From: DASRDB01 sp035652815
GTDB lineage: Bacteria > Chloroflexota > Ktedonobacteria > Ktedonobacterales > Ktedonobacteraceae
DNA length: 64,000 bases
NCBI GenBank assembly: GCA_035652815.1
Contig: DASRDB010000005.1
Span: 1-64,000, forward strand
Direction of reading: 5' to 3'
Of the stretch, positions 33,237-42,360 are shown one piece after another; within the stretch, counting starts at the first letter, position 1, and each line of letters begins with the position of its first letter. The notes under the pieces were generated by a model. The model did not search any database. It saw only the letters and a list, made by a program, of their open reading frames with translations, and had not been told where the DNA came from. The translations under genes and the position numbers were made by a program.

Positions 33237-33267
33237 AGCCAGGGCGACCGCCAGGGTCGCCCTGGCT
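33237..33267. terminator. Hairpin between divergent genes
   Basis: A perfect 13-bp stem AGCCAGGGCGACC / GGTCGCCCTGGCT with a 5-nt loop in the gap between divergent asparaginase and CoA-transferase genes. As no gene ends here, it is a structural or regulatory element rather than a normal terminator. Confidence 0.45.
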
Positions 33268-33283
33268 TTAGCCCCGAATATCA

Positions 33284-33312
33284 TTGACAAGCCCCTCTGA
33301 GCCTGTTACCCT
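33284..33312 (+). promoter_or_regulatory. Possible promoter of the CoA-transferase/M20 pair
   Basis: TTGACA (33284-33289), a 17-bp spacer and the weak -10 TACCCT (33307-33312), 45 bp upstream of the ATG. A second TTGACA occurs at 33314. Confidence 0.4.
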
Positions 33313-33356
33313 TTTGACAAGATGTGTTGATCCCTGTTCCGTAGAAGGAGACCTGC

Positions 33357-34547
33357 ATGAGCCTGCCTCTTAGCGGTATACGCATTCTCGACCTCTCACG
33401 CCTGCTTCCAGGAGCGTATGCTTCGCAAATGCTCGCCGATTTTGGCGCGGACGTCATCAAGATAGAGGAACCCGGCAGCGGCGATTATGGACGCTTCATG
33501 CCCCCACATGGCGCGGGTGGCGTGAGCCTGTATTTCCTGGCCATCAACCGCAACAAACGCAGCATGACGCTCAACCTCAAAACAGACGAGGGACGCGAGA
33601 TTTTTCGCCGCCTGGTAAGCAAATCTGACGTGGTGCTGGAAAGCTTTCGCCCCGGCGTGATGGAACGGCTGGGCCTCGGCTACGAGCAACTGAAAGAATT
33701 GCAGCCCGGCCTGGTCTACTGCGCCATCAGTGGGTACGGCCAGGATGGGCCATACAAACTGCGCGCCGGGCATGATCTGAACTACGCGGGCTATGCCGGT
33801 CTGCTGCACTACAACCGTAGCAAACAGGGCGAGCCGACCATGCCACCCACTCAGCTAGGCGACCTCGCCGGAGGCAGTTTCATGGCCGTCATCGGCATCC
33901 TGACCGCCCTGATGGGCCGAACGCAAACAGGGGAAGGACGCATGGTCGATGTCTCAATGACCGAGGGCGTGATGTCCCTGCTGCCGCTCTTTGCCACCGC
34001 TTATTTAAATACCGGAGAAGCGCCCGTCCCCGGCCATTCCGCCCTCGATGGCGGCCTGCCCTGCTACAATATCTACGAGACGCAAGACGGCAAACACGTC
34101 ACGCTGGCCGCGCTCGAATATAAATTCTGGCACACCTTCTGCACGCGCATCGGGCATCTCGAACTGCTCCCCTTTCATGTACCCGTCGGGCCAGGAGAGC
34201 GCGAGCAGGCTATCGAATTGCTCAGCAACATCTTCAAAACCAAAACGCGCGACGAATGGCTGGCCGAACTTGCCGATATCGATGCCTGCGTTGGCCCCGT
34301 CTACACGCTTGACGAGGCTTTGAACGACCCACAGGCCCAGGCACGCGGTGTCAGCGTCATCAGCCAGGCACCAGGAGAGGGCGGCGAAAGCTTCCGCACG
34401 CTCCCCAGCTTCCCCCGCATCTCGGGCGTCGAGCAGGAGCAGCGTTATTCTGCCCCTGGCATGGGTGAGCATACCCAGTCCCTGCTACAAGAACTTGGCT
34501 ATAGCGAGCAAGAGATCGAAGGCTTTCGGACGGGAGGCGTGATATGA
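33357..34547 (+). CDS. Family III CoA-transferase (CaiB/BaiF type)
   Basis: Moves CoA between carboxylic acids through enzyme-bound mixed anhydrides. The 396-residue product opens 'PLSGIRILDLSRLLPGAYASQMLADFGADVIKIE', as the family does (seen here from residue 4), and carries the catalytic Asp169 in 'TQLGDLAGGS'. 'NRNKRSMTLNLKTDEGREIF' and 'YGQDGPY' are also conserved. The acceptor and donor acids cannot be told. It has AAGGAG upstream and overlaps the M20 peptidase gene by an ATGA, so the two products may serve one catabolic route, for instance of an acylated amino acid. Confidence 0.92.
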   Translation: MSLPLSGIRILDLSRLLPGAYASQMLADFGADVIKIEEPGSGDYGRFMPPHGAGGVSLYFLAINRNKRSMTLNLKTDEGREIFRRLVSKSDVVLESFRPGVMERLGLGYEQLKELQPGLVYCAISGYGQDGPYKLRAGHDLNYAGYAGLLHYNRSKQGEPTMPPTQLGDLAGGSFMAVIGILTALMGRTQTGEGRMVDVSMTEGVMSLLPLFATAYLNTGEAPVPGHSALDGGLPCYNIYETQDGKHVTLAALEYKFWHTFCTRIGHLELLPFHVPVGPGEREQAIELLSNIFKTKTRDEWLAELADIDACVGPVYTLDEALNDPQAQARGVSVISQAPGEGGESFRTLPSFPRISGVEQEQRYSAPGMGEHTQSLLQELGYSEQEIEGFRTGGVI

Positions 34548-35722
34548 GCCGTCGCAATCCCTACCTTGCCGAGTCCGAGCAGGTCATGGATGCCTTCCTC
34601 GCAGACCTCAAAGCCATCGTCAATATCGACTCCGGCACCTTCACAAAGGCCGGAATCGACCGTGTAGGAGCCTATTTGCAAGAGCGTTTCACCGATTTCG
34701 GCTTCTCCACCTCGTTCGATAGACAGACCGAATATGGCAATCACCTCGTCGCCACCCGTTCCGGCAGCACTCCTACAGGCGCGAAGCTACTGCTGATCGG
34801 CCATATCGATACCGTCTTTCCAGAAGGCGAGGCCGAGCGGCGTCCTTTCGCCACGCGGGAAGAAAAGGGCAGGCGCATCGCCACCGGGCCAGGCGTTCTT
34901 GATATGAAATCCGGCGTCTTGATGGGCATCTACGCCCTGCACCTGCTCAACTCGGCACATGAGGACAACTATGCGGAAGCGGTCTTTATCTGCAACAGTG
35001 ATGAAGAAATAGGTTCTCCCAGCAGCCGCCCACTGATCCGGCAACTGGCGCAGCAGGCCGACGCAGTGCTGGTGCTGGAGCCAGGACGCGCCGAGGGAAC
35101 CGTCGTCTCCTCGCGCCGGGGCTGCGGGCAATATCGCGTCGAAGTGCATGGCGTCTCCGCGCATGCTGGCGTCGAACCGGACAAAGGGCGCAACGCCATC
35201 CTCGAACTCTCTTATCAAGTGCAAAAAATGCAGGCCCTCAACAGCACCGTTCCAGGCGCAACCCTCAGTGTGGGCATCATTCGCGGCGGCGACCGCACCA
35301 ACGTCGTACCCGACTACGCCTACTTCGACATGGACGTGCGCGCCGCCGATGCCGCCGCTCACGACGCTCTCTACGCCGCTATGCAGCGTGTCGTCACCCA
35401 GCACCATTTAAAGGACACGCGCATTACCTTGAGCGGCAGCATGTTATGCCAGCCTTTCGAGCGCAACAAAAACAATGAGCAACTGGTGAAGCTGGTAAAA
35501 GAGGCTGGCAGCGAACTTGGAATATCCATACACGACGTCGGCAGTGGCGGCGCATCCGACGCCAATACCACCGCAGCGATGGGCATTCCCACCCTGGATG
35601 GCCTCGGCGCGGGAGGCGGCCTGGCCCACAATCCAGGCGAATACATCGAACTGGATTACCTGCCGAAGAGGATTGCGCTGATCGCGAATTTGATACGCAA
35701 GATTCAACCAAGATACGGATGA
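34544..35722 (+). CDS. M20-family metallopeptidase (glutamate carboxypeptidase-like)
   Basis: A 392-residue two-zinc hydrolase. Metal ligands and the catalytic base are in place: 'IGHIDTVFPEG' (His, Asp), 'GPGVLDMKSGVL' (bridging Asp), 'NSDEEIGSPSS' (Glu-Glu) and 'LGAGGGLAHNPGEYI' (late His). The dimerisation lid with 'RRGCGQYRVEVHGVSAHAGVEPDKGRNAI' is the carboxypeptidase G2 pattern, here spread over about residues 190-218. It removes C-terminal Glu-like or acylated residues from small substrates in the cytoplasm. Coupled to the CoA-transferase by overlapping start and stop. Confidence 0.92.
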   Translation: MSRRNPYLAESEQVMDAFLADLKAIVNIDSGTFTKAGIDRVGAYLQERFTDFGFSTSFDRQTEYGNHLVATRSGSTPTGAKLLLIGHIDTVFPEGEAERRPFATREEKGRRIATGPGVLDMKSGVLMGIYALHLLNSAHEDNYAEAVFICNSDEEIGSPSSRPLIRQLAQQADAVLVLEPGRAEGTVVSSRRGCGQYRVEVHGVSAHAGVEPDKGRNAILELSYQVQKMQALNSTVPGATLSVGIIRGGDRTNVVPDYAYFDMDVRAADAAAHDALYAAMQRVVTQHHLKDTRITLSGSMLCQPFERNKNNEQLVKLVKEAGSELGISIHDVGSGGASDANTTAAMGIPTLDGLGAGGGLAHNPGEYIELDYLPKRIALIANLIRKIQPRYG

Positions 35723-35793
35723 GGCAGCAACATTGATGATCCTGATAAAAAAATAGAAGGGGAGACTCGCCCTCTGTCATGAATACTCGCCCT

Positions 35794-35881
35794 CTGTCAT
35801 CCTGAGCGCAGCGAAGGATCTCCGTGGCCCGACGATTCGTATGCCGACGCCGCAGATCCTTCGCTGCGCTCAGAATGACAG
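35794..35881. repeat. Palindromic repeat family B, copy 3
   Basis: 28-bp arms (35794-35821 and 35854-35881, one mismatch). The start of the arm is duplicated just upstream: ACTCGCCCTCTGTCAT occurs at 35765-35780 and 35785-35800, which looks like a partial earlier copy or a target-site duplication. Confidence 0.85.
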
Positions 35882-35934
35882 GGTGGAGGGATGAGGCGGC
35901 CATACCTTTGATCGGTTATGGCCTTTTCCAATTG

Positions 35935-37434
35935 TCACCCTATAACCGGGCTGCTAAGCTGCTCGCCCTGTAACGCTCTCCACAGCACCTTCCCATCGCT
36001 TCCATGCAGCGCATAGAGGCTGTCTCCTATCACTACGTACATATTGCCATCAGCCGCCGCTATATCGCTTGAGCCACCACTAGCATTCGTTGGTTGCCAC
36101 CGCCAGAGAATAGAACCATCAGAAGCATTCAGGGCATACACATCCGTTGAGTAGCCAGATGAGGTGACAGTCGGTTGTGGTTGTCCTATGATCTGTATTG
36201 ACGAAACATAGGTTGTTGTTTGAGCAACATATAACCGTCCGTCGCTGCTTGATGAAAGCCCGATTATCACAGTATCGAAATGCTTGCGCCACAGCGCTCT
36301 ATCGTCGCTTGCGCGTATCGCGGTTATCTCCTGGCCGCCGCTATCAACATAGACCACATCGCTCGAGGCAACCATTTCAATTGGTTGATCCTTGATGAAG
36401 GATAACGGTGAATGAACCATATTTCCATCGCCTGTACTCAGGACGTAGACCAGCCCCTTCGCCTCGACAGGTAGATACAGTTTGTCGTTCAGCAGGACAA
36501 ACGAGCGCGTGGTAAAACGGAACACGGGATTGCGCCACAGGATAGTTCCATCGGCAGCACGCAGGGCATACAGGCCATCCGGGAAAAACGCGAAAACCTT
36601 TCCACCAGAGGCACCCATCGCCACATTCGTACATGCTCCGTTATCGCATCCCTGTGTTTTGCCCCTGTGCCACAAAATCTCCCCATCGCTGGTACGCAGC
36701 GCGTACACAGCATTCTCCCCACTCACATACACCGCCGTACCATCACTCGCGAAGGGCGGGAGAGCAGCCGTACCAATAGAGCGATCCCACAGCACAGAGC
36801 CGTCCCTTTTGTTCACAGCGTAGACGTGCCCGTTATAACTGCCCACAATTACAACATCCCTGGTAACTACGAGCGCACCCGTGAGTTGCTTCCCAATGCT
36901 CTGATGCCAGTAGATCGCGCCATCACTCGGACGTATAGCATAGATAGTGCCATCGTTCCTTTCGGAAGCGACAACAACCACCTTGCTTCCCGATGGAACA
37001 TTACCAATATCGCTGTGATGAGCGGTAAAAAGCAGCAGGAAACCGGCGATAAGCGCGGCAACCACCAGGACGGCGGCAAAGGCACTGGCAGCACGCGCGA
37101 AGCGGCTGGTAGGCCTGGGCGGTTTTCGCTTCAGGATGGTTGAATGCCGCGATGCATGTGCCTGTTCTGTAACGTGAATCGTTTCTTGCTGTGCCGTTTC
37201 TCCAAAGGCGGCGCGCAATGGAAGCGGAAGATCAGGTAAGGGCGCTACCGGGGGCAAGGCAAGAATACGCGCATCCATCTCGCGATATTCGGCAATTACT
37301 GCGGCACAGGCCGGACAGGACTGAATATGTGCCTGTAGATTCGCCTGCTCGGCTGATGTCAGGTCGCCTGGGTGCAGTGCAGCAAGTTTTTTGGCCCATT
37401 GCGGGCAGGGTTGGATGTCAATGAGCTGCTTCAC
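35935..37434 (-). CDS. Anti-sigma-like protein with a PQQ-type beta-propeller sensor
   Basis: A 499-residue protein whose ATG overlaps the stop of the ECF sigma gene. The N-terminal ~45 residues form a zinc anti-sigma domain ('HIQSCPAC': H36, C40, C43). A Pro-rich linker leads to a membrane helix at about 112-136 ('FAAVLVVAALIAGFLLLF'). The outer ~360 residues form a WD-like PQQ propeller of about eight blades, each with the pattern 'VYALxxxDGxxLWxx' ('IYAIRPSDGAIYWHQ', 'VYAVNKRDGSVLWDR', 'LYALHGSDGKVLWRA'). Typical role: hold the sigma factor at the membrane until the external domain senses a signal. The ligand is unknown; no PQQ-dehydrogenase catalytic residues are evident. Confidence 0.85.
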   Translation of the reverse strand: MKQLIDIQPCPQWAKKLAALHPGDLTSAEQANLQAHIQSCPACAAVIAEYREMDARILALPPVAPLPDLPLPLRAAFGETAQQETIHVTEQAHASRHSTILKRKPPRPTSRFARAASAFAAVLVVAALIAGFLLLFTAHHSDIGNVPSGSKVVVVASERNDGTIYAIRPSDGAIYWHQSIGKQLTGALVVTRDVVIVGSYNGHVYAVNKRDGSVLWDRSIGTAALPPFASDGTAVYVSGENAVYALRTSDGEILWHRGKTQGCDNGACTNVAMGASGGKVFAFFPDGLYALRAADGTILWRNPVFRFTTRSFVLLNDKLYLPVEAKGLVYVLSTGDGNMVHSPLSFIKDQPIEMVASSDVVYVDSGGQEITAIRASDDRALWRKHFDTVIIGLSSSSDGRLYVAQTTTYVSSIQIIGQPQPTVTSSGYSTDVYALNASDGSILWRWQPTNASGGSSDIAAADGNMYVVIGDSLYALHGSDGKVLWRALQGEQLSSPVIG

Positions 37435-38024
37435 GCGGTTTCTCCTTTCCTGCGCCGGTATTCTCGCCGGAACTGCTCGCGCCCGCGACTGACATAAGCG
37501 CTCACGCTTTTCTCGCTGATATGCAGCAGTTCCGCGATCTCACGCTGCGAGAATCCACCGACGAGTTGTAGTAGTAAACAGGTGCGACATTGTGGCGATA
37601 GGCTCGCCATAGCCTGCTGCACGCATTCGGTCTCCCCGGTACGTTCTTCCGGGCCTTGCACAAGTGGCCCCGTCTCCTCATCTTTCCAGGAAAGCCAGCG
37701 AATGAGCCGCGTTCGTCGCAGATATGATTTGGCGCAATTGGTTGCGATGCGATAGAGCCAGGGCTTGAAATGTAATGGTTGGTCCATAGCGGGCAGGCTC
37801 TCCCAGGCGCGCATAAAGGTCTCCTGGGCAAGGTCACGCCCCACTTCATCGTTTCCCACCAGCCGCGCCAGGTAGGTACATATCTGGCTGTTGTATGTCT
37901 GAAAAAGGGTAGTGAAAGCCTGGCTATCGCCCGCTCGCGCCTGCTCCGCCACCTCTGAAGAAATAGCCGGGGCTTCCTGGCGGGCAGGCTCATCGATAAA
38001 GTCGCCGGATATGGCTGAAAACAT
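37431..38024 (-). CDS. ECF-type RNA polymerase sigma factor
   Basis: A 197-residue sigma-70 of the extracytoplasmic-function group, with region 2 ('FQTYNSQICTYLARLVGN', 'DLAQETFMRAWESL', 'FKPWLYRIATNCAKSYLR') and region 4 ('SLSPQCRTCLLLQLVGGFSQREIAELLHISEKSVSAYVSRGREQF', here described in pieces). Regions 1 and 3 are absent, as expected. The ATG has GAGGACAGAG upstream. It is coupled by ATGA overlap to its probable anti-sigma factor. No clear autoregulatory ECF promoter could be picked out in the 38025-38190 gap to divergent radC. Confidence 0.92.
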   Translation of the reverse strand: MFSAISGDFIDEPARQEAPAISSEVAEQARAGDSQAFTTLFQTYNSQICTYLARLVGNDEVGRDLAQETFMRAWESLPAMDQPLHFKPWLYRIATNCAKSYLRRTRLIRWLSWKDEETGPLVQGPEERTGETECVQQAMASLSPQCRTCLLLQLVGGFSQREIAELLHISEKSVSAYVSRGREQFRREYRRRKGETA

Positions 38025-38190
38025 TGCTCTGTCCTCTCTTTGCGCCCCTTTTTGTTGTCACTCCTATAACGCTTGAGATAGCCCAAACCCTGCGATGCAC
38101 ATTTCCAATTTTGCCTATTACCTCTTGCTTTTTTTCGTCGTTCCTGCTAGTGTTGAGCCTACATCCACGCACAAAGGAGAATGCGCCCAC

Positions 38191-38922
38191 ATGTCCGTTC
38201 TTGAAAGCGAGAAAATACTGCCCTTTCCTCTACGCCTCGAATATCATCCTACCATTCATGATCTACCCGCCGATGAAAGACCCCGCGAGCGCCTGCGCAA
38301 TCATGGCCCCTCGGCCCTTTCTCATGCCGAATTGTTGGCCATCATCCTGCGCACCGGCACCACGCAGGATAACGTCATCGAATTAGCCAGCAAGCTACTC
38401 GCCAAATACGGCGGGCTGGCAGGATTAATGCGCGCCGAATTTATGGAGCTATGCCAGGAACACGGCCTGGGCGAGGCTAAAACAGCCCAGTTGAAGGCCG
38501 CCCTGGAACTGGGGAAACGCCTGAGTATCTTAAAATCAGAGGAAAAATATCAAATCAAGTCCCCGCACGATGCCGCCAACCTCGTCATGCTCGAAATGGC
38601 CCCGCTTGATCACGAACAGATTCGCATTCTCGTCCTTGACACAAAAAATCAGGTCGTTGAAAACATTACTCGCTATAAAGGTACTGTCAACAGTTCTGTC
38701 CTGCGCGCCGCCGAGGTTTATCGTCCGGCCATTCTGCGCAATTGTCCCGGCATCATCCTCTGTCACAATCATCCAAGCGGCGATCCAACTCCCTCGCCAG
38801 AAGACATCGCCATCACCGAGCAACTCGTTCAGGCCGGACATCAGCTCGATATCGAACTGGTCGATCACATCATCATTGGCAGCCAGCGTTTCATCAGCCT
38901 GAAAGAACGGATGCGCTGGTGA
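38191..38922 (+). CDS. radC: RadC-family JAMM-domain protein
   Basis: A 243-residue protein; start MSVLESEK at 38191 with AAAGGAG 11 nt upstream. The N-terminal UPF0758 helix-hairpin-helix region ('RERLRNHGPSALSHAELLAIILRTGT') precedes the MPN/JAMM metal site 'CHNHPSGDPTPSPED', with 'H-x-H...D' intact. Despite the name, a repair role is unproven for the family; a metallo-hydrolase fold is certain. It is divergent from the ECF sigma gene and alone in its unit. Confidence 0.93.
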   Translation: MSVLESEKILPFPLRLEYHPTIHDLPADERPRERLRNHGPSALSHAELLAIILRTGTTQDNVIELASKLLAKYGGLAGLMRAEFMELCQEHGLGEAKTAQLKAALELGKRLSILKSEEKYQIKSPHDAANLVMLEMAPLDHEQIRILVLDTKNQVVENITRYKGTVNSSVLRAAEVYRPAILRNCPGIILCHNHPSGDPTPSPEDIAITEQLVQAGHQLDIELVDHIIIGSQRFISLKERMRW

Positions 38923-39006
38923 AAAATTGCTAATTGCATTCTCGCCAAAGTTGCTGTATCCTCTTGTCGAGGTCAATTGCCTGCCATGAAAAAGGCCCTC
39001 CCGCCT

Positions 39007-39091
39007 GTCATCCTGAGCGCAGCGAAGGATCTCTGGGGTGGGCATGCGATCCTGTTGGGCGACGGAGGTCCTTCGCTGCGCTCAGGATGAC
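39007..39091. repeat. Palindromic repeat family B, copy 4
   Basis: 26-bp arms (39007-39032 and 39066-39091) with one mismatch; core GTCATCCTGAGCGCAGCGAA. It lies between radC and the coiled-coil gene. Confidence 0.85.
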
Positions 39092-39202
39092 GTCTGGAGA
39101 CAGGATTGTAATAGCAAGCTAATAAAAGATGTAGATACGAAAAAGCGTTTCGATTTCCCGTTTTGAATGGTATACAGCCAGCTTTTCTGGAGGACATAGA
39201 TC

Positions 39203-41149
39203 ATGGCCGATTTTACGCCCTCTTCCCAACATGACGATCAGGCAAAGAGCAATGAAGAGATAAGCCGGAAATTGCATAAACGCGAACAGCGTGCCCTTGA
39301 GCGGCTACAAGAGGCGCGACAGGCGCAGGCAAAGGCTCTCGAGCGCTTCCGCCGCTCCGAAATGCGCCTGCACAAACGTACCGCCCGCGTGCAGCGCATC
39401 GAAGGCAAGATCGCCATTATTCGCCAGGAACTGGATAGACTTTCTCATGCTCCTGTTTCAACGCCGCAACCATTTCCCTCTATAGAACCCGCAGAATCGA
39501 TATCCGAGGCAGGACGCGATCAATCGCGTCCCTACACGAGCATTCCCGATTCCATCGATACTGAGATGCAATTGGAGACAGAGCGCGATGAAGTGCGTCC
39601 TTACACAGGCATTTCCGATTCCATTGAGAGCGGTATCGATCAGACGCAATTGGAGGTAGGGCGCGATGAAGCGCATCCCTACATTTCTGACACCATTCCA
39701 GTGACACATGAAGAGCCGGATGTCGAGGATGATACGACCGGCAGCATTCTCGTTCCATCAACAGTAGAGCCGGATGTCGCTGATAGCGACACCGTTTCTG
39801 CTTTGGAAACCGAGACCATAGGTGAAGATGCCGTTCCCACCAGCAATACAGCAACGAACATCGAAGCTGCTAGCGGTGAAAGCGCTGAAACACCCCCCAG
39901 CAACGAGATAGCCGAAAGCATTCAACTCGATGAGCTAAATAACATTGAAACGAGACCGCAAAGGCCTGCAACATCCGAGGAGGCGCTGGCGCTGGTGAAG
40001 TCAGCACGCGAGGCGGCAGAGGCTGCGGAAGAAAATGCGCGCCTGGCGGCAGAACGCGCAGCCCAGGCTAATGAGCGCCTGGAACATATCGGGGGGGCGC
40101 GCCACCTGGCGCAGGAGCTGGCCCAGCTACAGGAAGAGGTTGACCGCGCAAATGCAATGGCCGAGGAAGCCGAACGAGCCGCCCTCGAAGCTGAACGCAT
40201 CGCGCAGGAAGCCGAGCAATGGATAGTCGAAATGCAGCAGGAACTGGCTCGCGCCACCAGCCAGGACACCGGAGAAACCATTTCTGAAGCAGAACTCGCG
40301 CAGGAACAACCCGAGGCAGTAGCGCAGGAAGACATGAGCGAGGTCGTCGAACTGGTCGAACTAGAAGCCACAGAGGATGAAGCGATTGAGAAGGCAACCG
40401 CTCCCGAGGAGATCGAAGCCATCGTTGAGCAGAGCGAACCAGCCCCAGAAACAGTTGAAGCCGTAACGCCTCAAGAAGTCGATGAAATCATCGCGCAGGT
40501 GGAGCTACAGGAACAGGAGGAGTCGATTGAAGCTGCCGAGACAAACCTTCATGAAGTGGATGACGAGCCGGAGGTATCCGTTACTCCTCACGCCCCGCGA
40601 AAGGTAGATCATGAGGCAGAACCCTCAATGACGCCCCGCCTTTCGGATGAGAGCATTAGCGAAATTGAGGAGGAAGAGGCGCTGCTCTCTGCGCTTGCGG
40701 CAGCCAGCACCGCGCATATCGCCGCCGAACGTGCCGCCGAGGCTGAAGCGCTGGCCGAAGCACTCAGCGCCCAGACCCGTGATGCTCGCCGCCACGTTCG
40801 TGAAGCCGAGCAGAGGCTTGGACAGGTGCGCCTCGCCATCCGTGATGGCTCCCTGTGGGAAGAGGAGGCCGAACGAGCGCTACAACAGGCGGAAAACGAG
40901 GTGACACGCGCTCACGCGGCCCTTGCTGACGCCGAAGCGGCTGAAGAACAGGCCCGTAACGCCGCCATGAACGCCGAAGCAGAGGCTGAAGTCGCTGAAG
41001 GCATGGCCCTCGCCGCCATCGACCAGGCAGAAAATGAGCTTCAAGAGCAGCCGCAGGAACAACCAGCAACATCCGAGCCAGCCCCACCTTTAGAAAGCGA
41101 CGACGAAGACATCACCATGAAAATCCCTATCGTGCGGCCCCAGGAATGA
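39203..41149 (+). CDS. Long acidic coiled-coil protein
   Basis: A 648-residue Ala/Glu/Gln-rich protein without recognised domain. Residues about 15-80 and 255-360 and 500-620 are strong heptad-type coiled coils ('AREAAEAAEENARLAAERAAQ', 'ERAALEAERIAQEAEQ'). The segment about 105-165 holds three ~30-residue repeats with 'R-x-E-x-R-P-Y-T-x-I-x-D-S-I' (GRDQSRPYTSIPDSID, ERDEVRPYTGISDSIE, GRDEAHPYISDTIP). There is no signal peptide or membrane helix. The ATG has TGGAGG upstream. Its stop overlaps the DUF2851 start (ATGA). A cytoskeletal or scaffolding role is possible. The skewed composition is largely dictated by the repeats. Confidence 0.75.
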   Translation: MADFTPSSQHDDQAKSNEEISRKLHKREQRALERLQEARQAQAKALERFRRSEMRLHKRTARVQRIEGKIAIIRQELDRLSHAPVSTPQPFPSIEPAESISEAGRDQSRPYTSIPDSIDTEMQLETERDEVRPYTGISDSIESGIDQTQLEVGRDEAHPYISDTIPVTHEEPDVEDDTTGSILVPSTVEPDVADSDTVSALETETIGEDAVPTSNTATNIEAASGESAETPPSNEIAESIQLDELNNIETRPQRPATSEEALALVKSAREAAEAAEENARLAAERAAQANERLEHIGGARHLAQELAQLQEEVDRANAMAEEAERAALEAERIAQEAEQWIVEMQQELARATSQDTGETISEAELAQEQPEAVAQEDMSEVVELVELEATEDEAIEKATAPEEIEAIVEQSEPAPETVEAVTPQEVDEIIAQVELQEQEESIEAAETNLHEVDDEPEVSVTPHAPRKVDHEAEPSMTPRLSDESISEIEEEEALLSALAAASTAHIAAERAAEAEALAEALSAQTRDARRHVREAEQRLGQVRLAIRDGSLWEEEAERALQQAENEVTRAHAALADAEAAEEQARNAAMNAEAEAEVAEGMALAAIDQAENELQEQPQEQPATSEPAPPLESDDEDITMKIPIVRPQE

Positions 41150-42360
41150 TCAAAGAAACAACCCCACCCGTAGGGACAGGGGGCTGGGTAGATGGGCTGT
41201 GGGGGCCTTGTGCCTGTCCCGGCTGCCGCACACTACGCGAAGCCGGGCAATATCCCATCGAAATCGACCTCGCCTCGCGCTGGTTCGTCCTCACGCCCGG
41301 AACCCAATTACAACTGATTGATGGTACACATTGCGAACTTATCTATTCCGGTCGCCCCGGCGGCCAGTGGGGGCCAGATATTCACGACGCCGTACTTAGC
41401 TTCTCTGGCGACAAGGAACATTACAGCTTTGGCGACGTCGAGTTTCATATCCGCGCCAGCGACTGGTATCATCACCAGCACCACCTCGACACGCGCTACA
41501 ACAACGTTATCTTGCATGTTGTACTGATATTTGACACTGCCGGGCCTATCCTGCGCCAGGATGGCAGCGCTATACCTGTCTGTTCCCTCAATGATCCCTT
41601 GCGAACTCCTCTGGAACAGGAGGACTGGCCCTGCCACCTCCTCACATTGGAGCAGCACGAATTCTCTTCGCTTTTACAACAGGCCGGTATGCTGCGCTTC
41701 GAGCAAAAAGTCCAGACCTTGCTCGCTCAACTACAATCCACCGCGCCTATCGAGCCATTTAGCGCCTACGATGCCTGCCTGATTCCCGCGCTCGCGGAAT
41801 CCTTCGGCTATGGACGCGACCGCGCGCTTTTCCGCGCCGCAGGTTTGCGCCTGATAGGTCAGGATTGCCAGCTTCCTGAACCATCCGGTCGCGCTCTACA
41901 ACCGGCTCCGCTTGATGCCGGACGCCTGCGTATCCTGTCTGCCTTAGTCGAACAATGGCGAGATACAAGCCTATTTACGGCTATAAGAAATCTTCTGAGC
42001 GATATAGGCGAGCGAGAGGCGAATGCTTCTTTCAAGAAAACTCCAGTGCAACAATTGCGCTCCCTGCTGGCAGGTCTGAGCATGGCACGCGCAGATATCG
42101 CCATTTGCAACGTAATGCTCCCTTTCGCGGCTGCTGTTGCTCATCTGGAACACGATACGCGGCTGCTTGAGCAGGCCAGGAGTATCTACCAGACCTATCC
42201 CAAACTGGCTTCCAACTCGGTGACACGCGCTATGACGCGACAGTTGCAACTATCAGGCGAGCCGAAAAATGCCTGCCAGCAGCAAGGACTGCATTTCATT
42301 TACGCCCAGACCTGCCGCGAAAAGCGTTGTTTAGATTGCATGCTGGGAGGCAGACCATGA
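41146..42360 (+). CDS. DUF2851 family protein
   Basis: A 404-residue protein of the DUF2851 family. The conserved core 'GDVEFHIRASDWYHHQHHLDTRYNNVILHVV' (described in part) begins near residue 105: G-D-V-E-x-H, S-D-W, H-x-x-D, Y-N-x-V-x-L-H-V-V. This has the look of a nuclease-like or metal-binding site, but no function is established. A C-terminal Cys set (CREKRCLDCMLG) is present. It is coupled to the coiled-coil gene upstream and to the pseudouridine synthase downstream by ATGA overlaps, so all three are cotranslated. Confidence 0.85.
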   Translation: MIKETTPPVGTGGWVDGLWGPCACPGCRTLREAGQYPIEIDLASRWFVLTPGTQLQLIDGTHCELIYSGRPGGQWGPDIHDAVLSFSGDKEHYSFGDVEFHIRASDWYHHQHHLDTRYNNVILHVVLIFDTAGPILRQDGSAIPVCSLNDPLRTPLEQEDWPCHLLTLEQHEFSSLLQQAGMLRFEQKVQTLLAQLQSTAPIEPFSAYDACLIPALAESFGYGRDRALFRAAGLRLIGQDCQLPEPSGRALQPAPLDAGRLRILSALVEQWRDTSLFTAIRNLLSDIGEREANASFKKTPVQQLRSLLAGLSMARADIAICNVMLPFAAAVAHLEHDTRLLEQARSIYQTYPKLASNSVTRAMTRQLQLSGEPKNACQQQGLHFIYAQTCREKRCLDCMLGGRP

